Numbered from the stretch's first letter, positions 18,901 through 26,879 are shown. The stretch: DNA of 64,000 nt from Sphingopyxis sp. CCNWLW2 (GCF_037095755.1 NZ_JBAWKJ010000002.1:1116001-1180000); one strand, 5' to 3'. Notes: a model not told the origin generated them from the letters alone. Numbers and translations are program-made.

Positions 18901-19292
18901 ACGACGGTATATTGACCGCCGCCGAAGCCGCAGAACTCGACCTCTCGGCCGAGTGGGTCATTCTGTCGGCCTGCAACACGGGAACGACCGAAGGGCCTGG
19001 CGGAGCCGACGCCCTATCGGCGCTGGCACGTTCATTCCTCTATGCCGGCACCGACGCACTGCTCGCGAGCCGCTGGCGCGTCGGCGACAGGGTCACGGCT
19101 GCGCTCACGGTCGAAACACTCGTCAACGCGCTGCGGAAGCCGAAAGCGGGCAAGGCGGCGGCCTTCCAGTCGGCCATGCGCGCGATCCGATCGGGCAGGC
19201 GCGAAGACGGCACCGTGGTGGAAGGCTGGACCAGCGACTGGGCGCATCCCGCCGCCTGGGCGCCATTCACCCTGATTGCGGCAGACAATTGA
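15951..19292 (+). CDS. Secreted TPR-CHAT domain protein
   Basis: The protein has up to 1113 residues. A signal peptide follows (RVIHRLGWLACILMTVQPASLQAQ); ATG 15984 is an equally good start. Residues 60-520 are a long array of tetratricopeptide repeats of the kinesin-light-chain type (EAEASARRAIELL, EAIYRRNLDILVRTKGRES, EAEVRLRQAIAIRERHLG). The C-terminal 400 residues form a CHAT peptidase-like domain with His in FATHGILPGE (H957) and Cys in ILSACNTGTTEGPGG (C1008), the expected catalytic dyad. CHAT proteins are caspase-like; many cleave partners selected by repeat domains. The export signal puts this one in the periplasm or outside. No obvious partner adjoins it. Confidence 0.85.
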   Translation: MGPIFDRPQSFMGQHSLRVIHRLGWLACILMTVQPASLQAQIASAARPGDTATQSLIDAEAKMSADRERTARQRRKVDAVADATGRDSVETARERYLLSLYLALQGEIAEAETTAEQAYAIQARMLGRDHADTRASLYQLATLLRRGTQARAPANEQQGDSAPPDPASIAMAGDTEKEIRELIDGGKFVEAEAAVRARMARRSAGDRSPGAATDMETLANILYLTGRAGTAETLMRNAVGIRERLGDRAAHAAALRRIALVQSVRGRYAEAEASARRAIELLTPPDGETRSLSAAWGTLGEVLAGQRRRPEASTAIQKAIEYGRLALGAEDPFVLEEYNDFALNVEEMGDLPGAEAIYRRNLDILVRTKGRESLASARTLALLSTNLDRQGQELEAEVRLRQAIAIRERHLGTGNPDTLRSLGNLVGLLIKSAKYDDASTLQARVIALRSALPESSLEENIADLGRMGAILAKQGKADAAIDYQRRALALATGSLDPGHRYVAIASMALARSIARQDPASPEYVSLMRGAVARARAERTRVLSARDVAGASAGERAVAAAVSEGGWSDASGAGAFALALTLNANRATQVRSEEAKLRSESFRIAQDLTSSASTRALAGIVAREALGDTPLARLVRRQQDLASEIRDLNHTLGTAMIGAPDAAGNLKDRIGTLGRELGEIDARLRRSYPDYARLALPQPLSEDEVRRRLRPGEALLLVTEGELYDFTFVVTTKGASWHAVPRLQSFLRGTIEAFRCEVDPQTCSGIWTASPLFERRYAWDLYRFLVKPHEPLLQDVKTLYVTTSGALADLPFAAFITAEPKGPDTEKAIAATPWLGDRFAIVNLPSVESLRTGKRRPAGRNTRPFIGYGAPVLAKAGSKRAATAGLSPQTGAIGAALADPERLRTLPSLPGTEVELNAMARALDADVDAVHLGPDATETAVRTNRRLRDARIVAFATHGILPGEIEGFAEPGLIFTPPGQATSADDGILTAAEAAELDLSAEWVILSACNTGTTEGPGGADALSALARSFLYAGTDALLASRWRVGDRVTAALTVETLVNALRKPKAGKAAAFQSAMRAIRSGRREDGTVVEGWTSDWAHPAAWAPFTLIAADN

Positions 19293-19353
19293 CACAGTGC
19301 AGTATCACCGAGCCCGAGCGTCCGCTTTACAGAGCCGGACGCAAACACGGCGA

Positions 19354-20487
19354 CTATTGCGGCACCCCCGCCAGCAAGGTCGCGCGAAGCCGGTCGATCG
19401 CGGCATCGTCCAGGCCAAGCCCCTCGCGAATATAGCGGTCGAACGAGCCATAGCGTTTATCGACTTCAGCGAAGGCCGCCTCAATATAGGCGGCGCGAAC
19501 GGTCAACACCGGCTCGAGATTTTCCGGCGCGATCGGCGTCGGCAATTTACCGAGCATGGCGATCGTCGCGTCGTTCTTGGCGCGCAGATAGTCGTTGCTG
19601 GCCAGATAATCGGCCATCACCGTTTCGCGCGGGACGCCAAGGATCGTCAGGATCACCGCGCTCGCCCAGCCCGTGCGGTCCTTGCCGGAGGTGCAGTGAT
19701 ACAGCGTCGGCCCGGCACCTTCTGCGCCGATGCGGGAGAGCAGCGTGCGATAGGCACTGCGCGCGCTGTCCAAGGAGACGAAATCGCGGTTGGCTTCGGT
19801 CAGCATCTCCGCGCCCTTGCCAGCCGCGATCGTTGCCATCGCCTGGCGCATATCGCCGCCGACGCTGCCCTTGCTGTCCGCGACGACGTCGAGCAACAGG
19901 TGCTCGGCGCCGGCGGGCAGGCGATCGGGCTCATGGCTGCGTTCGCTTGCCGTGCGCAGGTCCGCGACGAGCGCGAGGCCAAGATCGCCCATCGCGCCGA
20001 GGTCGCTATCACTCAGCCGGTCGAGCTGATCCGAACGGTAGATCATTCCCATCTTCACCCAGCGGCCGTCGGTCGTGCGATAACCACCGACATCGCGCAA
20101 ATTGGGTATCGTCCCCAGGTGAAGCCCGCGGTCCGCGATGACCAGCGGCGCGCCCCGATCGGGAACGAGCGCAAAAAACCAGCGCTTGCCGGGGGCAAGG
20201 CCGGAAATCCGGATGCTGCCCGTTGCATCCCCCTGCCCCACCGGTTTCGTCCGGTCGCTCACCACGGAATCGGCGCCCGCATAAATCGTCACCCGGCCTG
20301 CGCCCGGCGCCGACCAGCTGATCGTGCTATCCGCCGATACGCTGGCGGCGGTGAAGGGAATGACGCCCGGCTGCTCGGCAACCGCGCCGGCGACCGGCCG
20401 CTGGTCGACCGTCGCACATGCTGGCAGCGTCAGGACCAATGTGGCTGCAAGGGCTACCCGCCACATCCGATGATCGTCATTCCGCAT
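19354..20487 (-). CDS. Lipoprotein tyrosine phosphatase
   Basis: The 377-residue protein has an N-terminal signal with lipobox-like LPAC (Cys24). Residues 45-115 look like a beta-sandwich. The phosphatase domain begins NLRDVGGYRTTDGRWVKMGMIYRSDQL and holds the P-loop HCTSGKDRTG with nucleophile C265 and R271. This arrangement is that of MptpB/LipA-type tyrosine or lipid phosphatases. It would act on the periplasmic side of a membrane. It converges on the CHAT gene with 61 bases between them. Substrate is unknown. Confidence 0.82.
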   Translation of the reverse strand: MRNDDHRMWRVALAATLVLTLPACATVDQRPVAGAVAEQPGVIPFTAASVSADSTISWSAPGAGRVTIYAGADSVVSDRTKPVGQGDATGSIRISGLAPGKRWFFALVPDRGAPLVIADRGLHLGTIPNLRDVGGYRTTDGRWVKMGMIYRSDQLDRLSDSDLGAMGDLGLALVADLRTASERSHEPDRLPAGAEHLLLDVVADSKGSVGGDMRQAMATIAAGKGAEMLTEANRDFVSLDSARSAYRTLLSRIGAEGAGPTLYHCTSGKDRTGWASAVILTILGVPRETVMADYLASNDYLRAKNDATIAMLGKLPTPIAPENLEPVLTVRAAYIEAAFAEVDKRYGSFDRYIREGLGLDDAAIDRLRATLLAGVPQ

Positions 20488-20507
20488 TTTGAGATACCTT
20501 CCTGCGC

Positions 20508-20722
20508 TCAGCCGCGCTGCGACGAGATATTGCCGCCGTCGACGACGAGTTCGGCGGCGGTGATGTAGCTCGCTTCGTTCGAGAGCAAGAAGCGGACGAC
20601 GCGTCCGATTTCCTCGGGCACGCCGATGCGTTCGAGCAGGATGCGCTTCTCGAAAAAGCCCTCAGGCAGATTGTCGACCGCGGGCTTCATCATCGGGGTC
20701 ATGATCTGGCCCGGCGAGAAAC
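20508..20722 (-). pseudogene. C-terminal fragment of a short-chain dehydrogenase
   Basis: The frame reads SPGQIMTPMMKP..., EEIGRVVRFLLSNEASYITA and ends VVDGGNISSQRG. This is the last third of an SDR after the catalytic Tyr/Lys, which are missing. It is joined at its 5' end to a truncated LysE gene in another frame, so a deletion fused the two. ATG 20702 is internal to the original gene. Confidence 0.75.
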
Positions 20723-21057
20723 AGCTTCACCGGATGCTCGGGCCGCCTGTCGAGTTCGACGTCCCCCGAGGCGACGGGCGCCGTCCACAAGCGATAGGCG
20801 AGATACACAAGATAGGCGATGCCCGCCCATTTGATGGCGACGAAAACACCATAAAAATTATGCGCCAGCGCGGCCAGGCCAACAATGGCAAAGGATAGCC
20901 AGATGACGTCGCCGAATGTCATCCCGGCGGTAAATGCCACGGCGCCATTGGGGCCGCGCCCGAGAACGCGCGCGACGATCGCGGCAATTCCGGGCCCGGG
21001 AGAAACTGCGGCGACCAGCAAGGCGATCGCAAACACGATAATTCCGGCCAGATCCAT
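20716..21057 (-). pseudogene. Truncated LysE/RhtB-family exporter
   Basis: ATG 21057 follows GGAGA at good spacing. The N-terminal 114 residues (AVSPGPGIAAIVARVLG, AFTAGMTFGDVIWL, WAGIAYLVYLAYRLW) are a clear LysE amino-acid exporter with three helices. It breaks off at VKLFLAGP, where the family continues with GL.VNLLNPK. The frame then runs into the SDR fragment and is not functional beyond that point. Normal family length is about 205. Confidence 0.75.
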
Positions 21058-21270
21058 GACATTTCTCCAACTTCGCGGATGAAGGATTTCGTCGTCAGCC
21101 AAGGGAATAGCGGAGCGAAGTCCTCGTTCGCAAGTGGCGACGCTAAAGAAGACCCCGCCAATCGAGAAAAAAAAGGCGGTCCAGCTTATCGGGACAGGTT
21201 GCAAAGAAGTTGAGAAGTGGCTGATTCACGCCATCGACTCGCACCGAATAGATCCAGCACCCCTTTTTCG

Positions 21271-21507
21271 CGCAACGAGGGCAATATCGAGATCGGCCCC
21301 GGTCGTGCCTATCCGATCAGCTATGACGCGATCGTGCAGAAGAAGCGCGAAGCCGCGAACCTGCTGGTGCCGGTCGCGCTGTCGGCGTCGCATATCGCGT
21401 ATGGCTCGATCCGAATGGAGCCGGTGTTCATGATCCTTGGCCAGTCCGCGGCGGCAGCCTCATCGATCGCGATCGACGACCAGATCGCCGTGCAAGACGT
21501 CGACTAA
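21271..21507 (+). pseudogene. C-terminal fragment of a FAD-dependent oxidoreductase
   Basis: [39 protein letters not shown] and [12 protein letters not shown] match the C-terminal part of the FAD-dependent oxidoreductase family often found in polysaccharide-use loci. The FAD-binding N-terminus is missing and the region upstream is unrelated. The frame ends at TAA 21505-21507. Confidence 0.7.
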
Positions 21508-21860
21508 TGACAAGCTTCGCGCAAGACTGACGTCGGAAGGGCAGATCCTCGAACTTGCGCACTGACAGGAACCCAGGACGCTAAACGCGTTCCGCTCGGC
21601 AATGGATCCCGCCGCCTAGTTCCCAGAAGCGGCTGCTTTCAGGCGCAAGTCCATCGCGGTGCGAACGTCATGGATCAGGCGCTAAGCCGCCCTTACATGA
21701 GGGGGCAAATGATACCCCCAAATTCCAGCATTGAATCGCAGATTTCAGCCAAAGGCGGAAATCCACTCTCATAATTTCAATGGGTTAGAGTTCATCAGGC
21801 TAATAGCGCGGCAGCCAAGATCGCCAAAAATATGTAAATATTTCAATGACTTAGATAGAT
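21508..21860. other. Gene-free stretch before the tRNA
   Basis: About 350 bases, becoming AT-richer toward the tRNA. No coding frame, strong hairpin or repeat was recognised. It probably represents decayed sequence continuing from the remnants to its left. Confidence 0.5.
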
Positions 21861-21937
21861 TGGTAGCGGAGGAGGGACTCGAACCCCCGACACGCGGATT
21901 ATGATTCCGCTGCTCTAACCAGCTGAGCTACTCCGCC
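21861..21937 (-). tRNA. tRNA-Met (CAU), elongator
   Basis: The minus strand folds as a 77-base cloverleaf. The acceptor GGCGGAG pairs with CTCCGCT (first pair G-U). The D-arm is GCTCAGCTGGTTAGAGC. The anticodon stem GCGGA/TCCGC holds loop ATCATAA with CAT at 34-36. The T-arm is GGGGGTTCGAGTCCC. CCA is encoded. The sequence is like alphaproteobacterial elongator tRNA-Met rather than initiator (it lacks the three G-C pairs) or tRNA-Ile2. Confidence 0.93.
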
Positions 21938-21998
21938 CCGAAAGGCCGCCGCGACGGGCGAGCAGCGCCTATAGGCAGGGCGTTGGCGCTGGTCAATA

Positions 21999-22496
21999 TC
22001 ATGCACGCACGCCGCGAAAATTTCGCGCGAAGGCCGGCTGCCACGGCCCGCCAAGATAGTGATGCGCCGCGAGCCCCGCGATCGTCAGCGCACGCGGCCG
22101 GAAACCGGCGGCGAGTTCGGCGAGGAGCGCGCGCGCCTCGGCGGGCTCCACCTTGTTCTGGACGGTGATGTGGAGCCGCGGCGTTCCCTGGTCCTGCAGC
22201 GTCAGCATGCCGGTGAAATGCTCGGCGATACGCTCGCGAATCGTCAGCAGGTCGGGACTGTCGATGCGAAAGGCGACGCCGCCGCCGAGCGAATAGATCT
22301 CGCGCAAGCTGGCAGCGGGAGGCGGCGTGTCGGCGGCGATGCGGCGAATCAGCCGGTCGAGTTCATCGAGGCACGACGGCGGCAGCTGATGAAACAGCGT
22401 GATATGCGCCGCGAGATGGTTGCGGTCGGGCGGATAATGCGCCGCGCGCAGATTGTTGAAGTGAAGCTGGTCCGCCGCACCCATCGTCGCGGTCAC
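21999..22496 (-). CDS. 2'-5' RNA ligase/2H phosphoesterase family protein
   Basis: The 165-residue protein has the two HxT motifs that define 2H enzymes: HITLFH near residue 31 and HITVQNK near residue 108. These form the active site of cyclic phosphodiesterases and ThpR-type ligases. The spacing is slightly short, so activity on RNA 2',3'-cyclic ends is only presumed. It stands alone between the tRNA and a peroxiredoxin. Confidence 0.8.
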   Translation of the reverse strand: MTATMGAADQLHFNNLRAAHYPPDRNHLAAHITLFHQLPPSCLDELDRLIRRIAADTPPPAASLREIYSLGGGVAFRIDSPDLLTIRERIAEHFTGMLTLQDQGTPRLHITVQNKVEPAEARALLAELAAGFRPRALTIAGLAAHHYLGGPWQPAFARNFRGVRA

Positions 22497-22557
22497 GATG
22501 ATGGGTACGGCGCCAGCGGCCCGGACGGGAGGGGGGGATGCCGGGCCGCTTATCGGT

Positions 22558-23118
22558 TTAAGCCGCCTGCGACAGCTTGCCCTGGTACGGGTTCGCCTTC
22601 ACCCACTCGAGCGCCTTTTCGGGGGTCGATTCGACATAGGGATCGCTGTCGGTGCCGACGTCGTTGATGCCGGGTTCGACGAACATCTGAACCACGACGC
22701 CGTCATCGACGATCGCGGTGTAGCGCCAGCTGCGCATGCCGAAGCCGAGGTGATCCTTGTTGATCAGCATGCCCATGCGGCGCGTGAAGGCGCCCGAGCC
22801 ATCGGGAACCATCTTCACATTTTCAACGCCGAGGTTCTTGCCCCAGTTGTACATGACAAAGGCATCGTTGACGCTGATGCAATGAATGTCGGCGACGCCT
22901 TCGGCAGCGAAGTCACCGTGGAGGCGTTCGAAGCCCGGGCACTGTTCGTTCGAGCAGGTCGGGGTGTAGGCGCCGGGCAGGCCGAACAGGATGTGGCGGC
23001 CTTCGCCGAACAGCTCGCCGGTGTCGACATCCTGCCAGCGGAACGGGTTCGGGCCGTCAACGGTTTCATCGCGAACGCGGGTCTTGAGCGTCACGGCGGG
23101 AACGGGCTGATTGATCAT
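22558..23118 (-). CDS. Peroxiredoxin, Prx5-like (glutaredoxin/glutathione-dependent type)
   Basis: The 186-residue protein carries the peroxidatic motif GLPGAYTPTCSNEQCPGF, a Prx5/AhpE-like PxxxTxxC site, with a second Cys four residues on. FVMYNWGK and MRSWRYTAIVDDG are typical of the Prx5 group. The start at 23118 follows AGAAAGG; the 14 upstream codons have no signal. It reduces peroxides in the cytoplasm. No redox partner gene adjoins it. Confidence 0.9.
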   Translation of the reverse strand: MINQPVPAVTLKTRVRDETVDGPNPFRWQDVDTGELFGEGRHILFGLPGAYTPTCSNEQCPGFERLHGDFAAEGVADIHCISVNDAFVMYNWGKNLGVENVKMVPDGSGAFTRRMGMLINKDHLGFGMRSWRYTAIVDDGVVVQMFVEPGINDVGTDSDPYVESTPEKALEWVKANPYQGKLSQAA

Positions 23119-23260
23119 GGGAGAGCCTTTCTCTTGTTGGTTTCGTGCGCCTAAGCGCATGAAAGGCTGCTGCGGTCCAATCGATAAATTGGCAAAGGTT
23201 GATCGGATTTATCGATTAACTCCGATTGCAGAAATTCGAATGCCGAAATCGGCCGCGGGG

Positions 23261-24010
23261 CTATAGGCTGGCCCAGAATCGGCGCAGCGCGGCGACGACC
23301 TCGGCGGGCCGTTCGGCGATCGCCCAATGCCCTGCCCCCTCGATCACCGTCAGCGGTGTGCCCGTGTTCGCCGCAAAGCGCTGCGCGACCGACAGCTCGA
23401 CATAGGGATCGCCCTCGCCCCAGATCAGCACGCCATTCGCGGGCAGCTTGCCGATATCGCGCGCCCAGTCATGCTCGAAACTGAGCCCCTTGGCCGAGCG
23501 ATAGAGCTTCAGGATCGCGCGGCGCTTGTCCTTGTTCGCCCATTGCGCCGCCTCTTCGCGCGCGATGTCTGCGGGCATGCCCTGCGCCGCCAGCCCCGCG
23601 GCGAGCTTGGCGGGCTTGCTGAGCGCCATGAAGATTTCGCCGAGCAGCGGCGTGTTCCAGATGCGCGCGATCCGGTGGCCGCGATAGTCGGGATCGATCA
23701 CCGCGTTCGAAACCGCCCAGCTGCGGATCAGGTCGGGGCGCAGCATCGCGACGCGCTGTGCGATGAGCGCGCCCCAGTCGTGGCCGACGATGTCGATCGG
23801 GCCGTGCGCCGCGAACAGGGCCTCAGCCTCTCCGACCGCCCAGTCGGCATAGGCTTCCTTGGTTGCAGGAAAACCGGCGGGAAGCGGAGCCGTGAAACCG
23901 GGAAGCGCGGGAACCGCGACCGGCGTGTCGCCGGGGTCGAGCGCGGCGAGCAGCGGACGCCAGATGGCAGGGCTGTCGGGGACGCCGTGAAGGAAGAGTT
24001 TTGCGGTCAC
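23261..24010 (-). CDS. Alpha/beta hydrolase (epoxide hydrolase/dehalogenase-like)
   Basis: About 249 residues from GTG 24010, which has AGGGGG upstream; the longer frame to 24079 overlaps mltG. The oxyanion motif LFLHGVPDS is near the start and the nucleophile elbow is VGHDWGA, with Asp in place of Ser as in haloalkane dehalogenases and epoxide hydrolases. The acid is likely in GEGDPYV and the His in EGAGHWAIAERP. It overlaps no gene but follows mltG by 29 bases, so co-transcription is likely. Substrate unknown. Confidence 0.82.
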   Translation of the reverse strand: MTAKLFLHGVPDSPAIWRPLLAALDPGDTPVAVPALPGFTAPLPAGFPATKEAYADWAVGEAEALFAAHGPIDIVGHDWGALIAQRVAMLRPDLIRSWAVSNAVIDPDYRGHRIARIWNTPLLGEIFMALSKPAKLAAGLAAQGMPADIAREEAAQWANKDKRRAILKLYRSAKGLSFEHDWARDIGKLPANGVLIWGEGDPYVELSVAQRFAANTGTPLTVIEGAGHWAIAERPAEVVAALRRFWASL

Positions 24011-24039
24011 TATCGGTCCCCCTATCGGCTGTGCGGCGG

Positions 24040-24981
24040 CTACTCCATCTCCCCGCGGTCGCGGCGCAGCTGATACCATTTCTGCACATTGGCATTATGC
24101 TCCGCGAGCGTGCGTGCGAAGATGTGGCCGCCGTCGCCCTTGGCGACGAAGAAGAGATAGTCGTTCGCCTCGGGATCGAGCACCGCGGCGATCGATGCCT
24201 TGCCCGGGTTGGCGATCGGCCCCTGCGGCAGGCCGATCATGCTGTAGGTGTTGTACCCGTTCACCGCCTGGATTTCGGAGCGCAGGATACGCCGCCCGAG
24301 CGGCTTGCCCTTGGTGATCGGATAGATGATCGTGGGATCAGCCTGAAGCCGCATGCCGACGCCGAGGCGGTTGGTATAGACCCCCGCGACGGTCCGGCGC
24401 TCGGCGGCAACGCCGGTTTCCTTTTCGACGATCGACGCCAGCGTCATCGCCTGATTGCGGTCCTTGACCGCGGTGCGCGGCGTGCGCTTGGCCCAAAGCT
24501 CGTTGAACGTCTTGTCCATCGCCGCCTGCATGCGCTTCACGACCGCAGCGCGACTCTCGCCGGTGGTGAAGGCATAGCTGTCGGGAAGGATGCTGCCCTC
24601 GGCGGGCACCGGGATTTCACCCTTCAGGCGTTTTTCGGCCATCAGCCGTTCCCACACCATGATCGAGGGCATGCCCTCGGGGATCATCACCATGCGCTGG
24701 ATCGTCTTGCCCGACTGGAACAGTTCGAGGATGTCGCCCGCGTCCATCCCCTTTTCGATCTTGTATTCGCCGGGCTTGATCGGGTCGTCCGAGCCGAAGA
24801 AGCGCGCCTCGTTGCGAAAGCTCGACGCCGAGACGAGCCCGGCGTCCTCGAGGATCTGCCCCGCTTTCGCGATGCTCGCGCCCGGCGGGATCACAACCTC
24901 GGCCTCCTTCGGCGCGCCGCCCGAACAGGCGGCGAGCAGCAATGCCAGGATCGCGATCGTCAGCCAGCGGAACGGATGCAC
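24040..24981 (-). CDS. mltG: Endolytic murein transglycosylase
   Basis: The 313-residue YceG/MltG protein cleaves nascent glycan strands to end peptidoglycan synthesis. Its N-terminus ILALLLAACSGG reads as a lipobox, so it may be lipid-anchored rather than helix-anchored. A LysM-like segment spans residues 30-95. The catalytic Glu lies in LASIVEKETG (186-188), followed by YTNRLGVGMRLQADPTIIY and the C-terminal GLPQGPIANPG. It follows fabF on the same strand, an order common in proteobacteria. Confidence 0.93.
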   Translation of the reverse strand: MHPFRWLTIAILALLLAACSGGAPKEAEVVIPPGASIAKAGQILEDAGLVSASSFRNEARFFGSDDPIKPGEYKIEKGMDAGDILELFQSGKTIQRMVMIPEGMPSIMVWERLMAEKRLKGEIPVPAEGSILPDSYAFTTGESRAAVVKRMQAAMDKTFNELWAKRTPRTAVKDRNQAMTLASIVEKETGVAAERRTVAGVYTNRLGVGMRLQADPTIIYPITKGKPLGRRILRSEIQAVNGYNTYSMIGLPQGPIANPGKASIAAVLDPEANDYLFFVAKGDGGHIFARTLAEHNANVQKWYQLRRDRGEME

Positions 24982-25003
24982 GATATTCTCCCTATTCGGC
25001 GCT

Positions 25004-25058
25004 TAAAGCGACAAAAGATACGGACACGCACGTCCAAAATGTCTCCTTTGTCGCTTTA
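25004..25058 (-). repeat. Hairpin in the mltG leader
   Basis: Perfect 12-base arms TAAAGCGACAAA (25004-25015) and TTTGTCGCTTTA (25047-25058) enclose a 31-base loop that holds an inner GGAC/GTCC stem. It sits 23 bases upstream of the mltG start. No T-run follows. Confidence 0.55.
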
Positions 25059-25135
25059 GGCCGTAGCCTGGCGACGAGGGTGATAGAGCATGGCAAGGCA
25101 ATGTAGGAAAGGGGTTTTAACTGCACACCCTGCCC

Positions 25136-25209
25136 TCGTCATTCCCGCGAAAGCGGGAACCCAGTTGTGACGTCGGCTCGCTGGGTCCCCGCTTTCGCGG
25201 GAATGACGA
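25136..25209. repeat. REP-like inverted repeat, family A copy 2
   Basis: The 29-base arms 25136-25164 and 25181-25209 (core GTCATTCCCGCGAAAGCGGG) pair with one mismatch across a 16-base loop. It lies between fabF and mltG on a co-directional pair. Confidence 0.8.
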
Positions 25210-25225
25210 ATATTGGGAATGTCGC

Positions 25226-26485
25226 TTAATCGATCGCCTTGACGATGACGCTGGCGTTGGTGCCGCCGAAGCCGAAGCTGTTGTTGAGCGCGGCCTTCAC
25301 TTCGCGCTTCTTCGCCTTGTGCGGGACGAGGTCGACGCCGTCGGTGCCTTCGTCGGGATTGTCGAGGTTGAGCGTCGGGGGGACGATCTGATCGCGGATC
25401 GCGAGGATGCAGAAGATCGTCTCGACCGCGCCGGCGCCGCCGAGCAGATGGCCGATGGCGGACTTGGTCGAGCTCATCGACACATTGGCGATTTCATTGC
25501 CGAACAGGCGCTTGACCGCGCCGAGCTCGATCGTGTCGGCCATCGTCGAGGTGCCGTGCGCGTTGATATAGTCGATGTCGGCGACGGTCATGCCCGCCTT
25601 TTTCAGCGCCATTTCCATCGAACGGAACGCGCCCGAACCGTCGGGATGCGGCGCCGTCACATGATAGGCGTCGCCCGACAGGCCGTAGCCGACGACCTCG
25701 GCATAAATCTTCGCGCCGCGTGCCTTGGCATGCTCATATTCCTCGAGCACGACGACGCCCGCGCCCTCGCCCATCACAAAGCCGTCGCGGTCCTTGTCAT
25801 AGGGGCGGCTCGCCTGTTCCGGGCGGTCGTTATAGCTCATGTTGAGCGCGCGCGCCTGCGCGAAGCCCGCGATGCCGATCGGACAGATCGTCGCCTCGGC
25901 GCCGCCCGCGAGCATGATGTCGGCATCGTCGTCGCGGATCATCCGCGCCGCGTCGCCGATCGAATGCGCGCCGGTCGAGCAGGCGGTGACGACCGCATGG
26001 TTCGGGCCCTGCAGCCCATATTTGATGCTGACCTGGCCCGAGATCAGGTTGATCAGGCGGCCGTGGACGAAATGTGGGCTGACGCGCCCCGGGCCCTTTT
26101 CGGCGAGCAGCAGGCTTTCGCTTTCGATGCCCGGCAGACCGCCGATGCCCGAACCGATCGAGCAGCCGGCACGCAGCTTCATTTCCTCGGGCATATCCTC
26201 GAGGCCCGCGTCCTCGATCGCCTGCCCCGCGGCGTCGATGCCATAGATGATGAAGGGATCGACCTGGCGCTGGACCTTGTGATCGACGCGCTTGCCGGGG
26301 TCGAAGCCATATTCATGGTCGGGGCCCTTCACTTCGCATGCGATGGTACATTTCTGGTCCGACGCATCGAAATGGGTGATCGTCCCGGCGCCCGATTTGC
26401 CCGCGAGCAGATTGGCCCATGTGGTTTCCACATCGGCGCCCAGCGGCGTCACCAAACCCAAACCCGTCACCACAACCCGGCGCAT
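25226..26485 (-). CDS. fabF: 3-oxoacyl-ACP synthase II
   Basis: This 419-residue thiolase-fold condensing enzyme elongates acyl-ACP. The catalytic Cys is in VTACSTGAHSIGDAA, the two His in INAHGTSTMAD and KSAIGHLLGGAGAVE, and NNSFGFGGTNAS closes the protein. The start at 26485 was chosen because AAAGGA lies six bases before it; the ATGs at 26491 and 26500 overlap that site. It follows acpP, its substrate carrier, after a likely partial terminator. Confidence 0.95.
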   Translation of the reverse strand: MRRVVVTGLGLVTPLGADVETTWANLLAGKSGAGTITHFDASDQKCTIACEVKGPDHEYGFDPGKRVDHKVQRQVDPFIIYGIDAAGQAIEDAGLEDMPEEMKLRAGCSIGSGIGGLPGIESESLLLAEKGPGRVSPHFVHGRLINLISGQVSIKYGLQGPNHAVVTACSTGAHSIGDAARMIRDDDADIMLAGGAEATICPIGIAGFAQARALNMSYNDRPEQASRPYDKDRDGFVMGEGAGVVVLEEYEHAKARGAKIYAEVVGYGLSGDAYHVTAPHPDGSGAFRSMEMALKKAGMTVADIDYINAHGTSTMADTIELGAVKRLFGNEIANVSMSSTKSAIGHLLGGAGAVETIFCILAIRDQIVPPTLNLDNPDEGTDGVDLVPHKAKKREVKAALNNSFGFGGTNASVIVKAID

Positions 26486-26551
26486 AGTCATTCCTTTCAT
26501 CGGCCCCTGCCCCCGCAGGGCGCCGCGTCATTCAAGAAAACGCATATCCAT

Positions 26552-26599
26552 AAAAAAAGCTTCCCGGCCTCTGCGCGCGAACGCTCGGGACCGGGAAGC
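26552..26599 (-). terminator. Terminator between acpP and fabF
   Basis: On the minus strand, GCTTCCCGG (26599-26591) pairs with CCGGGAAGC (26567-26559) and is followed by seven T (26558-26552). The loop is long (23 bases). Being inside an acpP-fabF transcription unit, it would lower fabF expression relative to acpP. Confidence 0.65.
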
Positions 26600-26642
26600 C
26601 GGAAACGCGTGGGCGGCTCCGGCAGGGCCGGACCGCAGGGGC

Positions 26643-26879
26643 TTAGCCCTTGTTCGCTTCGATATAGTCGATCGCGTCCTTGACGGTGGCGATCTTTTCC
26701 GCCGCATCGTCGGGGATTTCGACGCCGAATTCTTCTTCGAACGCCATCACCAGCTCGACGATGTCGAGGCTGTCGGCGCCCAGATCGTCGATGAAGCTCG
26801 CTTCTTCGGTGACCTTGTCGGCTTCGACGCCCAGATGTTCGACGACGATCTTCTTAACCTTTTCGGCCGAATCGCTCAT
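26643..26879 (-). CDS. acpP: Acyl carrier protein
   Basis: The 78-residue acidic protein has the phosphopantetheine site Ser in [15 protein letters not shown] (about residue 37). It carries growing acyl chains for fatty-acid synthesis and is the partner of FabF downstream. Length and motifs are canonical. Confidence 0.97.
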   Translation of the reverse strand: MSDSAEKVKKIVVEHLGVEADKVTEEASFIDDLGADSLDIVELVMAFEEEFGVEIPDDAAEKIATVKDAIDYIEANKG

